A program made the translations under genes and the position numbers. From positions 1 to 40,986 of the forward strand of contig DHHV01000128.1 in the NCBI GenBank assembly GCA_002403455.1: a stretch of DNA of 40,986 bases, in the 5' to 3' direction. The DNA comes from Hyphomonadaceae bacterium UBA4763 (GTDB taxonomy: Bacteria; Pseudomonadota; Alphaproteobacteria; Caulobacterales; Aquidulcibacteraceae). The notes beneath the pieces were generated by a model. The model made no database searches. It saw only the letters and a program-made list of their open reading frames with translations, and had not been told where the DNA came from. Shown piece after piece: positions 31,768-39,828 of the stretch. The first letter of the stretch is position 1, and every line of letters starts with the position of its first letter.

Positions 31768-31791
31768 CGCGCCGCTGCTATCAGCGGCGCG
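31768..31791 (+). promoter_or_regulatory. Strong stem-loop in the flhG-ahcY gap
   Basis: CGCGCCGCTG (31768-31777) and CAGCGGCGCG (31782-31791) form a perfect 10-bp stem with a CTAT loop. The following ATCTTATTG is only weakly T-rich. It could be the terminator of the flagellar operon or a leader structure of ahcY. I do not see the conserved core of the known SAH riboswitch. Confidence 0.6.
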
Positions 31792-31831
31792 ATCTTATTG
31801 CCGGCTGCCGGCGCGCAGGAAGGACCCCATT

Positions 31832-33226
31832 ATGACCACCGATTATATCGTCAAGGATATCGGCCTCGCCGATTTCGGCCGCAAAGAAATCATGATCGCC
31901 GAGACCGAAATGCCTGGTCTGATGGCGCTGCGGGCGCGACATGGCGCCGAACAGCCGTTGAAGGGCGCGCGGATCGCCGGCTGCTTGCACATGACGATCC
32001 AAACGGCGGTGCTGATCGAGACCTTGAAACATCTTGGCGCCGATGTGCGCTGGGCCTCGTGCAACATCTTCTCGACGCAAGATCACGCAGCTGCGGCGAT
32101 CGCCGCCTCCGGCACGCCGGTTTTTGCGGTGAAGGGCGAAACGCTCGCCGAATATTGGGATTATGTCGATCGCTTGTTCGATTTCGCCCAAGGCGAGACG
32201 GCCAATCTGATCCTCGATGACGGCGGCGACGCAACCTTGATCGTGCTGCTGGGCGCGAAGGCCGAGAAAGATCCCAGCGTGCTGGCCGATCCGAAAAACG
32301 AAGAAGAAACCGAGCTCTACGCGACGATCCAGCGCCGTCTCGCGCGCCAGCCCGGCTTTTACTCGCGCGTCCGCGAAGCGATCCGCGGCGTCTCGGAAGA
32401 AACCACCACGGGTGTGTTGCGCTTGCGGCAAATGCAAGCGCGCGGCGATCTGCCCTTCCCGGCGATCAACGTCAATGACAGCGTCACCAAGTCGAAATTC
32501 GACAACAAATATGGCTGCCGCGAGAGCCTTGTGGACGGCATTCGGCGCGCCACGGACGTGATGATGGCCGGCAAAGTTGCGCTCGTCGCGGGCTATGGCG
32601 ATGTCGGCAAAGGCTCAGCGCAGTCGCTGGCTGGCGCCGGCGCGCGCGTCGTCGTCACCGAGATCGACCCGATCTGCGCGCTGCAAGCGGCGATGGACGG
32701 CTTTGAAGTTGTCACGGTGGATGATTTCGCCTCGCGCGCCGACATTTTCGTCACGGCGACCGGCAACAAGGACGTGCTGACGGTGGATCACATGCGCGCG
32801 ATGAAGCCGATGGCGATCGTCTGCAATATCGGCCATTTCGACAATGAAATCCAAGTCGACGGCTTGCGCAATTTCAAATGGACCAATGTCAAGCCGCAGG
32901 TCGATCTGATCGAATTCCCGGACGGTAAGCCGATTATTTTGTTGTCGGAGGGGCGCCTCGTCAATCTCGGCAATGCGACGGGCCATCCGAGCTTTGTGAT
33001 GTCGGCGTCGTTCTCGAACCAGGTCTTGGCGCAGATCGAATTGTGGCAACGCGGCCATGAGTATCGCAACGAGGTCTACACGCTGCCAAAGAAACTCGAT
33101 GAGATGGTCGCCGAACTGCATTTGGCCAAATTGGGCGCAAAACTGACCCAATTAACGCCCGATCAGGCGGCCTATATTGGCGTTGACGATGGCGGCCCGA
33201 AAAAAGCCGATCATTATCGCTATTGA
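31832..33226 (+). CDS. ahcY: Adenosylhomocysteinase
   Basis: AhcY hydrolyses S-adenosylhomocysteine to adenosine and homocysteine, removing the inhibitor of methyltransferases. The 464-residue protein shows the family markers ADFGRKEIMIAETEMPGLMA, GARIAGCLHMTIQTAVLIET, SCNIFSTQDHAAAAIA, NVNDSVTKSKFDNKYGCRES and the NAD-binding VALVAGYGDVGKGSAQSLAG. GNKDVLTVDHM and the C-terminal KADHYRY are also present, the last being the dimer-active-site tail. It has the roughly 40-residue insertion seen in many bacterial enzymes (ILDDGGDATLIVLLGAKAEK region). AGGAAGGA precedes the ATG. It is monocistronic between a candidate operator and a strong terminator. Confidence 0.98.
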   Translation: MTTDYIVKDIGLADFGRKEIMIAETEMPGLMALRARHGAEQPLKGARIAGCLHMTIQTAVLIETLKHLGADVRWASCNIFSTQDHAAAAIAASGTPVFAVKGETLAEYWDYVDRLFDFAQGETANLILDDGGDATLIVLLGAKAEKDPSVLADPKNEEETELYATIQRRLARQPGFYSRVREAIRGVSEETTTGVLRLRQMQARGDLPFPAINVNDSVTKSKFDNKYGCRESLVDGIRRATDVMMAGKVALVAGYGDVGKGSAQSLAGAGARVVVTEIDPICALQAAMDGFEVVTVDDFASRADIFVTATGNKDVLTVDHMRAMKPMAIVCNIGHFDNEIQVDGLRNFKWTNVKPQVDLIEFPDGKPIILLSEGRLVNLGNATGHPSFVMSASFSNQVLAQIELWQRGHEYRNEVYTLPKKLDEMVAELHLAKLGAKLTQLTPDQAAYIGVDDGGPKKADHYRY

Positions 33227-33261
33227 TGCCGGCCCGGCAGCCGGATCGGAATCCAAAGGAC

Positions 33262-33291
33262 CCCCGGCGCGGCCTTCGCGCCGGGGTTTTT
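33262..33291 (+). terminator. Rho-independent terminator of ahcY
   Basis: CCCCGGCGCG (33262-33271) pairs with CGCGCCGGGG (33277-33286) over a 5-base loop, followed by TTTTT (33287-33291). It lies 36 bp after the ahcY stop. Confidence 0.93.
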
Positions 33292-33390
33292 CTTGCAAAA
33301 AGTTAACGAAATTGCCGCGTTTCAGGCGCCGCGCCCTTGCGGGGATTATCGTTAGACAATATGTACACAGCGTAAAGTGGAGGTTCTTGC

Positions 33391-35160
33391 GTGAAGCAAT
33401 TCTTTATCACCGTGTTCGGCGTCATCGTCGGCATGATCGTGTTTTCGGTGTTGATGTTGTTCGTCCTGCCATTGGTGTTGATCGGCGTCGTCGCCAGCGC
33501 GACCAGCGGAACGGAAAAAGCGCCGTCCTCGATGGTGCTGACGATCGATTTGCGCGAGCCGGTCGCTGACCAACCGGCGCGGACGGCGTTGCCGGGCCTT
33601 GAGCCCAACTCGACCTTGCGGGTCGTGCGGCATTTGGCGGCCGCCAAGACCGATGACCGCGTCAAAGGCGTTTACCTGCGCGGCGCGGAGTTCGGCGCGC
33701 CGATGGCGTTTGCCGAGGAATTGCGCGCCAGCCTGCAAGATTTCCGCAGCAGCGGCAAATTCGTGATCGCTCATACGCAAGGCTTGGAGGCGTCCAGCCT
33801 GTCCGGCTATGTCGCTTTGGCCGACGCCGATGAATTGTGGATGCAACAGGCCGGCACTTTCGCCATTGCCGGCTATTCGTTCGAGCCTTTTTTTGCGCGC
33901 GGCGTGCTCGACAATCTGAAAATCACGCCGGATTACATCCAGTATGAAGCCTATAAGGGCGCGGCCGACACCTTTACGCAAACCGGCTTCACGCCGGAAT
34001 TTCGGGAGAGCTTTGGCCAATTGGCGCAAGGCCTCTATGACGCCTCGATGGCGATGATCGCCACCGATCGCGCGCGCAGCGTCGAGGAGCTGACAACCTT
34101 ATTCGCCGCCGGGCCGTATAATGCCGGGCAGGCGTTGGAAAACCGCTTGATCGACAAGATCGGCTTCCCCGAAGACGCTGCGCAGGCCGCCTTGTCGCGG
34201 GCGGGCGCCGGCGCCGAATTTGTCGAACTCGCCGATTATGAGCCGACCGCCAGCGCCAGCGGGCCGGAAATCGCCGTTATCGGCGGCGAAGGGCCGGTTG
34301 AGACGGGCGGGGGCGACAGCGATTTATTCTCCGCGCCAGCCGGGTTCGCCAGCGATACGCTCGCCAAAGCCTTCAAAGACGCCACCGAGGATGCGGACGT
34401 CAAAGCCATCGTCTTTCGCGTGAACACGCCCGGCGGCTCGGTCTCGGCCTCGGAGCAAATCTGGGACGCAGTGCGCCGCGCCAAAGAGGCCGGCAAGCCG
34501 GTGATCGTCTCGATGGGACCACAAGCGACCTCGGGAGGCTATTACGTCTCCGCCAATGCCGATGCGGTGGTGGCGCTCGACACCACGATCACCGGCTCGA
34601 TCGGCGTCGTTTTCGGCAAATTTGTCACCAAAGGCGCAACCGATTGGCTGGGCCTCAATTTTGAAGAACTGACCTATGGACCCGAACATGCCAACGCTTT
34701 CACTGGCCAGCGCGCGTTCAGCAATTATGAGCGCACGCGGCTCGATGGCTTGATCAAGGAAGCCTATTTCGACTTCACCCAAAAAGTTGCGGACGGCCGC
34801 AATTTGCCGGTCGACCAGGTGCGCGCGAGCCTTGCCGGCGGGCGGCTGTGGACCGGCGCGCAAGCGCGCGAGCGCGGCCTCGCCACCCATGCCGGCGGCT
34901 TTATGGCGGCGATTGCGGTCGCCAAGGAAAAAGCCGGGATTGCGGCGGAAGAGCCGGTGACGCTGAAATTCCTTCCCCTCCCGGAGGACCCGTTTACCGC
35001 ATTCACCAAGGCCTTGGGCGCCTCGGCGCAAGCCCCGCAAACCCTCGGCGCGCTGATGCGGGCCGCAAAAGCGGCGCGACTGGATGAGGCGGCGGCGGCC
35101 GTGGAGCAGGCGCGCCAGCCCGGCGCGCAAAGCTGGACGCCGGCGCTCGCGCCGCGTTAA
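33391..35160 (+). CDS. sppA: Signal peptide peptidase SppA, long (67K) type
   Basis: SppA is a membrane-bound serine protease that degrades cleaved signal peptides at the periplasmic face. The 589-residue protein has one N-terminal transmembrane helix (about 5-35) and two tandem S49 domains. The first carries the likely catalytic Lys in YEAYKGAADTFTQ. The second carries the nucleophile Ser in SMGPQATSGGYYVSANAD and the helix FRVNTPGGSVSASEQIWDAV. TGSIGVVFGKFVTK and RVWTGAQA-like RLWTGAQARERGLA are typical. The GTG start at 33391 has GGAGG seven bases upstream. Length suits the double-domain form. It is a single-gene unit that converges on glyQ. Confidence 0.96.
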   Translation: MKQFFITVFGVIVGMIVFSVLMLFVLPLVLIGVVASATSGTEKAPSSMVLTIDLREPVADQPARTALPGLEPNSTLRVVRHLAAAKTDDRVKGVYLRGAEFGAPMAFAEELRASLQDFRSSGKFVIAHTQGLEASSLSGYVALADADELWMQQAGTFAIAGYSFEPFFARGVLDNLKITPDYIQYEAYKGAADTFTQTGFTPEFRESFGQLAQGLYDASMAMIATDRARSVEELTTLFAAGPYNAGQALENRLIDKIGFPEDAAQAALSRAGAGAEFVELADYEPTASASGPEIAVIGGEGPVETGGGDSDLFSAPAGFASDTLAKAFKDATEDADVKAIVFRVNTPGGSVSASEQIWDAVRRAKEAGKPVIVSMGPQATSGGYYVSANADAVVALDTTITGSIGVVFGKFVTKGATDWLGLNFEELTYGPEHANAFTGQRAFSNYERTRLDGLIKEAYFDFTQKVADGRNLPVDQVRASLAGGRLWTGAQARERGLATHAGGFMAAIAVAKEKAGIAAEEPVTLKFLPLPEDPFTAFTKALGASAQAPQTLGALMRAAKAARLDEAAAAVEQARQPGAQSWTPALAPR

Positions 35161-35272
35161 CAAGACGGGAAAAAGGTCTGCCTGCTGGGTCCGTTGGTTG
35201 GGGCGGCGACCCGGCGGGCCGACGAGTTTAGCGTCAGTTTTAGCTGGAGCTTTAATTATTTCTTGTCAGCGG

Positions 35273-36169
35273 TTACAGAGCGTCCCGCGAACCTAGATTT
35301 TGGCTTGCCGCCCAAGCTTCGGCGCAGCCCTTGGCGAGATTGCGCACCCGGGCGATGAAGCTTTGCCGCTCGGTGGGCGACACCACGCCGCGCGCGTCGA
35401 GCTGATTGAACAAATGCGAGGCCTTTAGCGCATAATCATAAGCGGGCAGCGGCAGCGGCTTTGGCAAAGCCAATAATGCCGCGCATTGCCGCTCGGCGTC
35501 TTCGAACCAGCGCAAGATCATGGCGGAGTCGGATTGTTCGAAATTAAACGCCGAGAATTGCTTTTCTTGCTCCAAGAAAACATCGCCATAGGTCAGACCA
35601 GCGCCATTAAAATCCAGATCATAGACATTGTCGATATTTTGCACATACATGGCGAGGCGCTCGAGACCATAGGTCAACTCGCCCGACACCGGATTGCAGT
35701 CCAGCCCGCCAACCTGCTGGAAATAGGTGTATTGCGAGACCTCCATCCCATCGCACCAGACTTCCCAGCCAAGGCCCCAGGCCCCGACCGTTGGGTTCTC
35801 CCAATCGTCTTCGACAAAGCGAATGTCGTGTTCGGCAAAATCAACGCCGATCGCCGCCAGCGATTGCAGGTACAGCGATTGCATATTCGGCGGGTTGGGC
35901 TTCAAAATGACCTGGAATTGATAATAATGCTGCAGCCGATTGGGGTTTTCGCCATAGCGCCCGTCCTTTGGCCGCCGCGAAGGCTGCACATAGGCCGCGC
36001 GCCAGGGCTTTGGCCCGAGCGAGCGCAAACAGGTCGCTGGATGCAGCGTGCCGGCCCCGACCTCCACGTCATAGGGCTGTAAAATCGCGCAGCCTTGCGC
36101 GGCCCAGAAATTCTGCAAGGTCAGGATAACGCCCTGAAAGCTCAGCGGCGCTGTGTTTGTGGCGGTCAT
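35273..36169 (-). CDS. glyQ: Glycine-tRNA ligase alpha subunit
   Basis: GlyQ is the catalytic alpha chain of the alpha2-beta2 bacterial glycyl-tRNA synthetase. The 298-residue protein is strongly conserved: ILTLQNFWAAQGCAILQPYD, EVGAGTLHPATCLRSLGPKP, AYVQPSRRPKDGRYGENPNR, HYYQFQVILKPNPPN, EDDWENPTVGAWGLGWEVWC and DGMEVSQYTYFQQVGGLDC. I use the ATG at 36169 (MTATNTAPLSFQ). The frame is open further to 36448, but that region overlaps the divergent Sel1 gene and is not GlyQ-like. The beta-subunit gene glyS, often next to it, is absent. Downstream lies the convergent sppA. Confidence 0.98.
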   Translation of the reverse strand: MTATNTAPLSFQGVILTLQNFWAAQGCAILQPYDVEVGAGTLHPATCLRSLGPKPWRAAYVQPSRRPKDGRYGENPNRLQHYYQFQVILKPNPPNMQSLYLQSLAAIGVDFAEHDIRFVEDDWENPTVGAWGLGWEVWCDGMEVSQYTYFQQVGGLDCNPVSGELTYGLERLAMYVQNIDNVYDLDFNGAGLTYGDVFLEQEKQFSAFNFEQSDSAMILRWFEDAERQCAALLALPKPLPLPAYDYALKASHLFNQLDARGVVSPTERQSFIARVRNLAKGCAEAWAASQNLGSRDAL

Positions 36170-36272
36170 GGCGGCGGTTTTAGCGGGCGCAATGGGGGGC
36201 GCAAGGGGGGGCGCTGGAACTAACACAGAAGAGGTGGTATCATAATTTCCGAAGTTGACATTGGAGAGCACA

Positions 36273-37028
36273 ATGGCCCGCGTCAGCAAATACCTCGAAA
36301 GGTTGTATTCGATCCTTTTCGCATGTGTTTTTTCGTCGGCCTTTGCACAGGAACCGCTTAACGAACGTTTTGCGCGCGAGTTTGCGCCGTTTAGTAAAGC
36401 CGCTGCGGAAGCCGCCAAAGAAATGGAAGGAACGGATCTATTCCTCATTGCGAAGGAAATGGATAGCGCAGTTCCTGGCCGTCGCGGGCAGGTTGATGAT
36501 AAACGCGCAGCGCGCCTATATGAAGCGGCGTGCGCTTTTATGGAAGCATTCGCGTGTAATAACCTAGGTTTAATGTACGAGCAAGGACGCGGCGTAATTC
36601 AAGAATATGCACGCGCAGCCGATTACTATAATCAAAGCTGCAAAGGTAAGGACCATCGCGGGTGTTATAACGTTGGATTAATGCTTTTGGATGGACGCGG
36701 AATCGAACAAGACCTCCTTCAGGCAGCAACCAATTTTCGCTTGGCTTGTGATGGGGGCCTCACGAGCGGCTGCAATGAACTCGGGGTCATGCTTCAAAAT
36801 GGAATTGGATTGCCGCAAGATGAAAGGCTTGCGGTTGCGCTTTTCCGCGCCGCTTGTGATGACGGTCTCGCCGACGGGTGCGGCAATTTGGGCTTCTTGG
36901 TTTGTCAAGGACGCGGCGTCGAACAGAATCAACATGAAGGAACGCTATTGATGCGACGAGCCTGCGATAGCGGCGAACCAAACACGCAAATCCATTGCGA
37001 ACGCTTATCGGAAAAGGGTCTGCAGTAA
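36273..37028 (+). CDS. Secreted Cys-rich Sel1-repeat protein
   Basis: This 251-residue protein has a Sec signal peptide (YLERLYSILFACVFSSAFAQ) and about four to five Sel1-like repeats in a row. Each has a pattern like C-x8-GC-x2-LG-x4-G-x-G(V/I/L): ACNNLGLMYEQGRGV, GCYNVGLMLLDGRGI, GCNELGVMLQNGIGL, GCGNLGFLVCQGRGV, then a short CDSGEPNTQIHCERL. The paired Cys in each repeat suggest disulfides, as in the Helicobacter Hcp cysteine-rich proteins, consistent with a periplasmic location. Such repeats are protein-binding scaffolds. No partner is suggested by context. GGAGA sits five bases before the ATG at 36273. An upstream TTG (36255) is less likely. Base composition is visibly lower in GC than its neighbours, so recent acquisition is possible. 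Confidence 0.88.
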   Translation: MARVSKYLERLYSILFACVFSSAFAQEPLNERFAREFAPFSKAAAEAAKEMEGTDLFLIAKEMDSAVPGRRGQVDDKRAARLYEAACAFMEAFACNNLGLMYEQGRGVIQEYARAADYYNQSCKGKDHRGCYNVGLMLLDGRGIEQDLLQAATNFRLACDGGLTSGCNELGVMLQNGIGLPQDERLAVALFRAACDDGLADGCGNLGFLVCQGRGVEQNQHEGTLLMRRACDSGEPNTQIHCERLSEKGLQ

Positions 37029-37095
37029 TTGTTCGGCGACCTGTTATAGACTGCAGCCGTTCTGAAGAATCATACGCCCGCCCGATATCTCAGCC

Positions 37096-37521
37096 CTACT
37101 CCCCGTCCTCTCCCTCGCGCCAGGACCGGCCGGCTTTGACCGCCGCCCGGACCGATTTCGCCTGCAGCCGGCGGCGCACCGAGCCTTGCGTGGGGCGGGT
37201 CGCGCGGCGTTCCTTTGGGGGGGCGGCGGCGGCCATCACCAGCGCCGCCAGCCGGGCGCGGGCGTCGGCGCGATTGCGCGGCTGATCGCGAAAACGTTGC
37301 GCGACCAGGATGATTTCCCCGCTTTGGGCGAGGTAACGGCGCGCTTGCGCGGCGAGGCGCAGACGCACGGGCTCTGGCAAAGACCGATTGCGGGCGAGGT
37401 CAAAGCGCAATTCCACCGCGCTCGACACCTTGTTGACATTTTGCCCGCCCGGGCCTTGCGCCAGAATGAACCGCTCGGTCAAATCGGCTTCGTCGATGAA
37501 AAGATCGTCCGTGACCCGCAT
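37096..37521 (-). CDS. arfB: Alternative ribosome-rescue factor/peptidyl-tRNA hydrolase ArfB (ICT1 family)
   Basis: ArfB releases peptides from ribosomes stalled on non-stop mRNA. The 141-residue protein has the release-factor GGQ motif in TERFILAQGPGGQNVNKVSS, followed by AVELRFDLARN and VAQRFRDQPRNRADARARL. Its C-terminal tail (TRPTQGSVRRRLQAKSVRAA) is basic, as needed to enter the empty mRNA channel. The ATG at 37521 is preferred to the TTG just upstream. It lies 20 bases after the DUF1993 gene and is probably cotranscribed with it. Confidence 0.95.
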   Translation of the reverse strand: MRVTDDLFIDEADLTERFILAQGPGGQNVNKVSSAVELRFDLARNRSLPEPVRLRLAAQARRYLAQSGEIILVAQRFRDQPRNRADARARLAALVMAAAAPPKERRATRPTQGSVRRRLQAKSVRAAVKAGRSWREGEDGE

Positions 37522-37541
37522 CAACGCCTCCGAATGCTTAT

Positions 37542-38060
37542 TCAGCCCGCCTTCGGCATCTCGCCGAGGAAATCCGCTTTGCCGAGCTCAACCCCGCATT
37601 GACGCAAGATCGCGTAAGCGGCGGTGACGTGGAAATACAAATTCGGCAGGATGAAGTGCAGCAACATGGCGTCGCGCTTAAAGGTCACGGTCCCATTGCG
37701 CATGGGGAGCATTACTTGCCCGTCCGGATCGGCGTTGATCGCGTCGCGGTCGAGGCTGTCAATATAGGCCTTGGCGCTGGCGACGCGCGCTTGCAGCTCG
37801 GCAAAGCTGGTTTCGACATCGGGGAAGGATTTCGGTTCTTGCCCGGCTAGGCGCGCCAGGCCGCGCGCCGGGATGTCGCAAGCGATCTGGATTTGCCGCG
37901 CCAAGGGAAACATGTCGGGCGCCAGCCGCCAGTGCAGCAAATTGGCTTCCGGCAAATTGCGGGCGGCGCAATGCGCCGCGCCTTTGGCGAGCATCCGGTC
38001 GAGCGCGCCGAACATTTGCGACAGCGACGCATCAGCGATCGCGGCGACGGAAAAAGTCAT
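37542..38060 (-). CDS. DUF1993 family protein
   Basis: This 172-residue protein matches the DUF1993 pattern: an N-terminal MLAKGAAHCAARN, LAPDMFPLARQIQIACDIPA, RLAGQEPKSFPDVETSFAEL and LPNLYFHVTAAYAILRQCGV. The family is predicted to be a DinB-like four-helix bundle with no established reaction. No signal peptide or membrane segment is seen. I take the ATG at 38060, preceded by CAGGGG. The frame continues upstream to 38141, but that extension is not typical. It is followed by arfB. Confidence 0.9.
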   Translation of the reverse strand: MTFSVAAIADASLSQMFGALDRMLAKGAAHCAARNLPEANLLHWRLAPDMFPLARQIQIACDIPARGLARLAGQEPKSFPDVETSFAELQARVASAKAYIDSLDRDAINADPDGQVMLPMRNGTVTFKRDAMLLHFILPNLYFHVTAAYAILRQCGVELGKADFLGEMPKAG

Positions 38061-38165
38061 GTTGTGGACCCCTGGCGGAATGAAGTTCGCCCGGTTTCCG
38101 GGCGCGCCGCTCTTAGCGCAGTTTAATCGCGCGCGCCGCAACGAACTTCGATCCGATCAGCGATT

Positions 38166-39332
38166 TCACCGTTGCGCAAAATTGTTTGATAGACCGTCGA
38201 AATAGGCGTCAATGGCGCGCGCGACGGCCGTCATGCGTTTTTTTTGCTCGGCCGGATTGGTCAGCTGCCGCTCGTCGTCGGCATTGGTGATGAAGCCCAT
38301 TTCCAACAAAACGGCGGGGGGTTCGGGGGTGAGCAAGACATAAAACTCCGCCGCCCGATGGGTGCGACGCAACAACGCGCCGGCTTTTTCCAGCTCCGGC
38401 ACCAGGAGTTTGGCGAATTGGCGCGAGCGCGACACTGATTCGTTCAAGGCAAGATCGCGCAACACCCGATTGACCGGATCGGCGAGCTCCTCGGCCTCAT
38501 CGACCGACACCGCCCAATTATGCTCATCGCCAATCCGGCGCGCCCGATCAAAGCCGGTGGTCGACAGCGAATAGACGGCTGCGCCGCGCAAATTGGGGTT
38601 GGCGCCGGAATCAGCATGCAGCGAAATGAACAGATCGGCGCGGCGGCTGCGCGCAAATTCAACGCGGGCGTCAAGGCTGGGCAGGCTATCGCCGGTGCGG
38701 GTCAGCGAGACGTCATAACCACGCGCCGTTAGAATGCTTTCCAAGGCGCGGGCGGCGGCGAGCGTGACGTCTTTCTCTTTCGCGCCATTGCGGCCGCGCG
38801 CCCCCGGATCTTCGCCGCCATGGCCGGGATCGATGACGATATGGCGGCGCTTTTCGACCAAAGAGGCGGGCTGCGACGCTTCGCCAGCCGAAACAGCTTG
38901 CGGGTTGGGGGCCGCGTCAGCCTTGACGTCGATCACATAGCGGAACGGCTGGCCAGGGCCGGCGGGGTCGAGCGCAAAATGCGCGCCGAGCCGCGCGCCC
39001 TCAGCCAAACGAAGCGTAATGGTTGCGGCCGCGGCGGCGCTTTGGATATCGTAGGATTTGACCGCGCCAATCCCGTCGCCGCGCGGGCGCGCGGCCTTGA
39101 CCGGCGCGTCCAACGCCAGAACGATCGCGCCGGGCGTCGAATCTTCCCGAACCTGTGGGGCCAGCTTTCGCGCGCTGTCGATCACAACCCGGGCCCCGTC
39201 AGCGCGCGCGCCAAAACGCAAATCGATCGGCACCGCATCCACGGCCACCGCGCGCGAGGGCGCCATCAGCCCGAAGAGGCTGGCTGCAAACGCTGCGAGG
39301 GTCACGCCGATCCGCCACGTCACGAGGCGCAT
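38166..39332 (-). CDS. amiC: N-acetylmuramoyl-L-alanine amidase (AmiC-like)
   Basis: This periplasmic zinc amidase would split septal peptidoglycan by removing stem peptides. The 388-residue protein has a signal peptide (ATG start, WRIGVTLAAFAASLFGLMAP). An N-terminal AMIN-type domain (VPIDLRFGARADGARVVID through about residue 140) precedes an Amidase_3 domain with zinc ligands in HIVIDPGHGGEDPGARGRNG, the Glu region after it, FISLHADSGANP, and the catalytic PPAVLLEMGFITNADDERQL. AAGGAGG ends one base before the ATG at 39332. A GTG three codons later (39323) is better spaced and also gives a signal peptide. Adjacency to rne is common in Caulobacterales. Confidence 0.94.
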   Translation of the reverse strand: MRLVTWRIGVTLAAFAASLFGLMAPSRAVAVDAVPIDLRFGARADGARVVIDSARKLAPQVREDSTPGAIVLALDAPVKAARPRGDGIGAVKSYDIQSAAAAATITLRLAEGARLGAHFALDPAGPGQPFRYVIDVKADAAPNPQAVSAGEASQPASLVEKRRHIVIDPGHGGEDPGARGRNGAKEKDVTLAAARALESILTARGYDVSLTRTGDSLPSLDARVEFARSRRADLFISLHADSGANPNLRGAAVYSLSTTGFDRARRIGDEHNWAVSVDEAEELADPVNRVLRDLALNESVSRSRQFAKLLVPELEKAGALLRRTHRAAEFYVLLTPEPPAVLLEMGFITNADDERQLTNPAEQKKRMTAVARAIDAYFDGLSNNFAQR

Positions 39333-39828
39333 TCCTCCTTCTGGAAGAGACGGGTTCCGCGCCGGGACATTGGCGCGGCGCCAGCCGACTCAAAGGTCAT
39401 TCATTATACATATCACGGGCTGCAATTTCGTTGACGAAATCAGCGAAGATTGATCCCTTTTCAACCGACGCGATTTGCGCCATCATAAGGGATAGCGTTT
39501 GCGGGCCGCCGCCAGATGAACCGGCGCCTGCCTTTGCGCTATTGCCGACAAATTCAACGCGCTTTCGGGCTAAAAGCCGTTAGCGCGGCGATCTTGTGGT
39601 CGTATTTAGGTGTGCTCAGAGTGAACTTGAGCTGAATGGAAACGATGACCGATTGGTTCCAGCACGATTGCTCCACCGCGCCGGCCTTGCGCCGACCTGC
39701 GGTTGGCGCAAGCTCTTTCGCCTGCTTTGATCTCTCCCTAACGGCCGCCGGTTTCCATCCGTTAAGCCGCAGTTCCGCTGCGCCGCGCCTTTTAATGCCT
39801 CGGCTCCCTGGCGCGCCAGGAGAAATCC
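39333..39828. other. Non-coding amidase-rne intergenic region
   Basis: This 496-bp gap separates the divergent amidase and rne genes. I see no convincing gene in it. It should hold the promoters of both and a long rne leader. A T/A-richer stretch (ATTCATTATACATATC, near 39400) may be part of the amidase promoter. The strongest structure is the stem-loop at 39686-39712. Confidence 0.7.
39686..39712 (+). promoter_or_regulatory. Strong stem-loop in the rne leader
   Basis: CTTGCGCCGACC (39686-39697) pairs with GGTTGGCGCAAG (39701-39712) over a TGC loop: 12 bp with one G-T wobble. It lies 117 bases before the rne ATG. RNase E mRNAs in other bacteria are autoregulated through 5'-leader structure, so this could be such an element. 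There is no T tract for termination. Confidence 0.55.

Noticed and set aside
31709..31831. SAH or SAM riboswitch before ahcY
   Set aside because: The conserved core sequences of the known classes are not visible; only a simple stem and a DNA palindrome are seen.
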